Below, piece by piece: positions 13,276 to 16,189 of a DNA stretch of 16,189 bases. Every line of letters begins with the position of its first letter. Position 1 is the stretch's first letter. The notes below the pieces were generated by a model, which did not search any database, was not told the DNA's origin, and worked only from the letters and a program-made list of their open reading frames with translations. The stretch spans positions 1-16,189 of the forward strand of contig CALURE010000022.1 in the NCBI GenBank assembly GCA_944323095.1. The letters run 5' to 3'. The translations under genes were made by a program, and so were the position numbers. This stretch comes from Candidatus Gastranaerophilales bacterium. GTDB lineage: Bacteria > Cyanobacteriota > Vampirovibrionia > Gastranaerophilales > Gastranaerophilaceae.

Positions 13276-14133
13276 TCATAGCTTATATCTCAATACCGAA
13301 TTTGAACCCTGCGAGGATACAAAAAGCAAATCTCCGTTGATATGCAGTCCGTAAGGTTTTTGAATATTTGATATAAGAACAGAAATTGCACCGTTTGCGG
13401 AAATTTTTACAACATTATTATTGTTATAATTTGAAACATAAATATTGCCTGCAGAATCGCTGACCATACCTATAGGTCCGTTAAGCTTTGCATCTTTAAT
13501 GAAAATTATTTTTTTACCGTCCGGTGTAATTTTATAAATCATATTATCGGAGAAACAGGCGACATAAATATTCCCGTTGCTGTCAGAAGTAATTCCTGTG
13601 GGGCTGGCAATGTCATTATACATGCCGTTTGTCTGTTCAATATTTGGTTTATCAGGCTGCTGCGCCTTTACTTGTTCTGTTTTAACAGTCTGCATATCAG
13701 TGTTTAAGGATGATGCAAGTTTCTGTGCTTTTGCATAAACACCGCTTTCTGGAGGAATTAATGAAAGATAAGTTTTTGCCTTATCCTGTTGACCGAGTCT
13801 GCTGCTAAGATTTGCTGCCTTATATACAGATTCGTAATCATCCGGTTTTCTGACTATTATCTGCTTGAATACTGCAAGCGCAGCCTCATCCTGTTTTAGA
13901 TACTCAAGAATAGAACCAAGATTATAATAAGCATCAATATAATTAGGATCGAGATTTATTGCCTGTCTGAATGAAGCCATTGCACGGTCGTATTGCCCTA
14001 TTTTATAAAAATCAATTCCGCGGTTGTATTCAAGTTTTGCCTCTGTCGGCGGTTCATAAGGCATGGCGGGTTCCGCACAAAGTGCAAAACCCGTATTAGC
14101 CAGTAAACATAACGTTATTAAAAGTTTTTTCAT
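13276..14133 (-). CDS. Exported TPR and NHL-repeat protein
   Basis: The product of 285 residues has a signal peptide (1-20, ending ALCA). Two clear TPR units follow (about 32-65 and 66-99: YNRGIDFYKIGQYDRAMASF and its continuation), with a weaker third to about 130. A Gln/Lys-rich linker runs about 145-172. The C-terminal part has three NHL/Vgb-like blades (about 174-205, 217-247, 258-285), each built on the pattern P-x-G-I/L-x-x-D-x-x-G-N-I-Y-V-x. It is expected in the periplasm, probably as a binding or scaffolding protein; no catalytic residue is evident. Three blades are too few to close a usual six-bladed propeller. A GGAG Shine-Dalgarno precedes the ATG, and the gene starts 12 bases after the GH77 gene, so the two are co-transcribed. 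Cys19 is not in a proper lipobox. Confidence 0.82.
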   Translation of the reverse strand: MKKLLITLCLLANTGFALCAEPAMPYEPPTEAKLEYNRGIDFYKIGQYDRAMASFRQAINLDPNYIDAYYNLGSILEYLKQDEAALAVFKQIIVRKPDDYESVYKAANLSSRLGQQDKAKTYLSLIPPESGVYAKAQKLASSLNTDMQTVKTEQVKAQQPDKPNIEQTNGMYNDIASPTGITSDSNGNIYVACFSDNMIYKITPDGKKIIFIKDAKLNGPIGMVSDSAGNIYVSNYNNNNVVKISANGAISVLISNIQKPYGLHINGDLLFVSSQGSNSVLRYKL

Positions 14134-14145
14134 TAATTTCTCCGA

Positions 14146-16035
14146 TTAATTCTGCTGCAATTCATCAAGTTTTTCAATCAATTTTTGATTTTTTTCAGCA
14201 AACTCATGCCCTCTTGCAATTATTGCAAGTTTAAGGATATTCGCAAGATTAATTGCATAAAGTTCCTTATAATTATCCGGAAGTCTCAAACTCCAATTTT
14301 CATCTCCTGATGTTCCAGGTCTATTATAGACATCATATACATTGAAATAATCCGTAAAGAATATTTGAATATTTTCAGCCTTAGACGCAAAAAGTTCCAC
14401 AAGCTTTGTCTGAGCAAGAAATTCCGCATCATCAGTCAGATGAACAATGATGTCATCTTTGTTTTCAGCATCTTTAAATAAGTCGTCCACAAGATTTTTA
14501 GCATGAAGATAGCCTACATGTGTATGAATATTTTGATCAGCCCACATTTTTATAGGTTCATTGTCGTGAGTACCAACCATAGCCCAGCATTTTTTATCTA
14601 TGTTGCAGCATCTGTATGGATCTTCGGGTTTATCGGCTTCCACAAACTGGGTTAGCTTCATCCCCTGCAGACCAAATTCTTTCATAACTGCGGCAACAGG
14701 ATTAGTCAAAGTGCCAAGATCTTCGCAGACAATTGCATCTTTATCCAGCCCTTCTTCTTTAGCTGCAGCAATAACTATTTTTTCAATAAGTCTGCCGTAA
14801 TCTTTTATCTGCTTTTTAGAGAGGGTTTTAACCCTTTTTTCTTTATCGGCAGTCAATTCCATATCGAGATCTTCAATTTTTGCAATTGCATATTTAGAAA
14901 GTTCGGGATGTTCCGGAGATGAATATAATCTACCTGCCCCTTCTTCAATTTTCGGTTTCTTGCCGGCTTTGTAAACCCACGGGTCAATAAGCCCTACAAT
15001 GTGGTCAATTCTGACACCGCCCGGGTTTTCTTTGAACATTTTTTTGTAAAGATTTTTGAGAAGCTGGCCGCCTTCGTCCAATGAGCCGTCAGCGTTGTAC
15101 ATCCTTTCAGGATCCATAACAGGAAATCCCCATGCCTGCCCGTCTTTTGAAAAATAATCAGGAGGGCAGCCGAGGCACCAGCCTTTTAAGAATAATGACT
15201 GATAAGCCCAGGTATCGCGATCAGAAAATGCTACCTGCCTGTCAGCAATCATTTTTATGTTGTGTTTTTCTGCAAATTTTCTTGTTTCTTCGTTTTGTTT
15301 ACTTATGATAAATTGAGTAAATTTGTAAAGCTCAATTTCATCGGAATATTTGCTTTCAATCTCTTTAATTCTGTCAGCGAATTGCATTTTTTCCTCTATA
15401 GACTGGGGATTAAAGAGATTTTTATCTGTTTCGGAATTCCAAAGCGGCCAGTAATCATTTCCGTGCTCAATTGACAAAGCTTCATAAAGGCTGTCTTTAT
15501 CAAGCCAGAAACTGTTCTCCCTTTTAAAATGTTCAAATTCTTTTTCAAGTTTTTTAACAGGGTTGGATTTAAAATTGTTCCAGCACTCCTGCAAAGCTTC
15601 GTCATATCTCTTATAAGCATAAGAGTATGCTGTTTTATTTACATCTTTATTAGGATTATTGTTAACTATTTCGTTATAAGTATTTTCAGAAAGAATTTTC
15701 CCCCAACTTTTTGTTGTTAATTCCTTCAAATCAATAAAAAGCGGATTTCCTGAAAAAATAGTTCCTGTATAAGGAGAAGAATCGCAGGATTTTGTTTTTC
15801 CTGCCGGTCCAAGCTGGATTGCATCAAACAGTCCTGATGCGTATTCAATAAATTCTTTACCTCCGTCAGTGTTTATGCTTCCAAAACCGGTATTCTGATC
15901 TTTAGCAGACGGAAAACTTCCGTTATGCATAATGAAAGCGAGATTTTTTTTGCCAAGTGCTTTAAGAGCTTTTCTAATAGTTTTTTTAGCGTCATCTGTC
16001 AAAACGTTAGAATGTTTTTCTAAAGTACAATTCAT
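14146..16035 (-). CDS. malQ: 4-alpha-glucanotransferase-like enzyme (GH77, MalQ family)
   Basis: The protein of 629 residues keeps the canonical GH77 motifs: FDAIQLGPAGK (70-80), SSPYTGTIFSGNPLFIDLKEL, LGCPPDYFSKDGQAWGFPVMDP (288-309, the donor-binding PPD-F-GQ-W-G segment), RIDHIVGLIDPW with nucleophile D344, CEDLGTLT with acid/base E438, GTHDNEP with stabilising D491, and PGTSGDENWSLRLP (573-586). It would disproportionate maltodextrins in the cytoplasm, releasing glucose and longer glucans. Plain MalQ is usually about 500 or about 690 residues; this one has extra helical insertions around 110-260. The start at 16035 is supported by a purine-rich GGAAGAAGGGG before the ATG. It is the first gene of a two-gene minus-strand unit with the TPR-NHL gene. 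It is paralogous to the divergent copy at 10356-12371, on the opposite strand. Confidence 0.83.
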   Translation of the reverse strand: MNCTLEKHSNVLTDDAKKTIRKALKALGKKNLAFIMHNGSFPSAKDQNTGFGSINTDGGKEFIEYASGLFDAIQLGPAGKTKSCDSSPYTGTIFSGNPLFIDLKELTTKSWGKILSENTYNEIVNNNPNKDVNKTAYSYAYKRYDEALQECWNNFKSNPVKKLEKEFEHFKRENSFWLDKDSLYEALSIEHGNDYWPLWNSETDKNLFNPQSIEEKMQFADRIKEIESKYSDEIELYKFTQFIISKQNEETRKFAEKHNIKMIADRQVAFSDRDTWAYQSLFLKGWCLGCPPDYFSKDGQAWGFPVMDPERMYNADGSLDEGGQLLKNLYKKMFKENPGGVRIDHIVGLIDPWVYKAGKKPKIEEGAGRLYSSPEHPELSKYAIAKIEDLDMELTADKEKRVKTLSKKQIKDYGRLIEKIVIAAAKEEGLDKDAIVCEDLGTLTNPVAAVMKEFGLQGMKLTQFVEADKPEDPYRCCNIDKKCWAMVGTHDNEPIKMWADQNIHTHVGYLHAKNLVDDLFKDAENKDDIIVHLTDDAEFLAQTKLVELFASKAENIQIFFTDYFNVYDVYNRPGTSGDENWSLRLPDNYKELYAINLANILKLAIIARGHEFAEKNQKLIEKLDELQQN

Positions 16036-16071
16036 ATTAAATTTACCCCTTCTTCCTATATCAACAAACAG

Positions 16072-16100
16072 ATGATATCATGAGGCAGATATTTTTTCAA
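16072..16100 (-). promoter_or_regulatory. Promoter of the minus-strand malQ unit
   Basis: On the minus strand TTGAAA (16100-16095), a 17-base spacer and TATCAT (16077-16072) form a good promoter, with TG-A before the -10 (extended -10). The predicted leader is about 30 bases and contains the Shine-Dalgarno, unlike the leaderless-looking plus-strand genes. Confidence 0.6.
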
Positions 16101-16118
16101 CTGCCATTGCTAGGGAGT

Positions 16119-16189
16119 TATATCGCAGTTTACACCACATATTCTCAAAAACAGCCATAATGTCATCCCGAACTTGTTTCGGGATCTCA
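16119..16189. mobile_element. MITE-like repeat, copy 3, cut by the right window edge
   Basis: TATATCGCAGTTTACACCA (16119-16137) matches the 20-bp terminal repeat at 5366-5385 with two differences over 19 bases. It is followed by the same kind of inner hairpin, ATCCCGAA-CTTGT-TTCGGGAT (16165-16185). The right half lies beyond the window. Confidence 0.7.

Overview
The window is AT-rich, densely coded DNA from a diderm (Gram-negative type) bacterium. The best guess is a gut-type non-photosynthetic member of the Cyanobacteriota (Melainabacteria/Vampirovibrionia, Gastranaerophilales-like). This rests on the style of the two prepilin-like proteins, an Omp85/BamA protein with three POTRA domains (the number usual in cyanobacteria), low GC, and divergent 4-alpha-glucanotransferase-like genes. 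It is an inference from family resemblance only; there is no rRNA gene or marker alignment to confirm it.

Layout, left to right. (1) 1-1710: two type IV prepilin-like genes. The first is cut by the left edge and the second lies on the minus strand. The 414-base gap between them is packed with two terminators and GC-rich palindromic repeats, including a ~200-bp foldback element with TGAATACA ends. (2) 1871-4342: a tightly overlapping bioF-bioG-bioC cluster for making the pimeloyl moiety and the first biotin ring precursor. (3) 4343-5619: rsmI (16S rRNA C1402 2'-O-methyltransferase), bracketed by two copies of a hairpin-rich repeat family. One copy has perfect 20-bp terminal inverted repeats. 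(4) 5620-10313: a four-gene operon of bamA, an ompH/skp-like chaperone gene, a uridine-phosphorylase-like gene, and a 491-residue protein. The C-terminal two thirds of that last protein read like the soluble export-gate domain of FlhA (FHIPEP family), but it has no membrane segments. (5) 10356-16035: a glucan-handling region. A divergent GH77-like gene is followed by a lone MalG-type sugar ABC permease on the plus strand. Converging on them from the minus strand is a more canonical GH77 gene followed by a secreted TPR plus NHL-repeat protein. (6) 16036-16189: the promoter of that minus-strand unit, and a third copy of the repeat family cut by the right edge.

How they work together. BamA and the Skp/OmpH-like protein are a classic outer-membrane assembly pair. 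The FlhA-like protein sits in the same operon and is the most unusual item here, since nothing else flagellar or type III is visible. The GH77 enzymes and permease suggest uptake and remodelling of alpha-glucans. Genes inside operons carry clear Shine-Dalgarno sequences. Several first genes of units (bioF, rsmI, malG-like) instead have a -10-like box 6 to 8 bases before the ATG and no Shine-Dalgarno, which suggests leaderless transcripts. All assignments come from reading motifs by eye; no database search was run.
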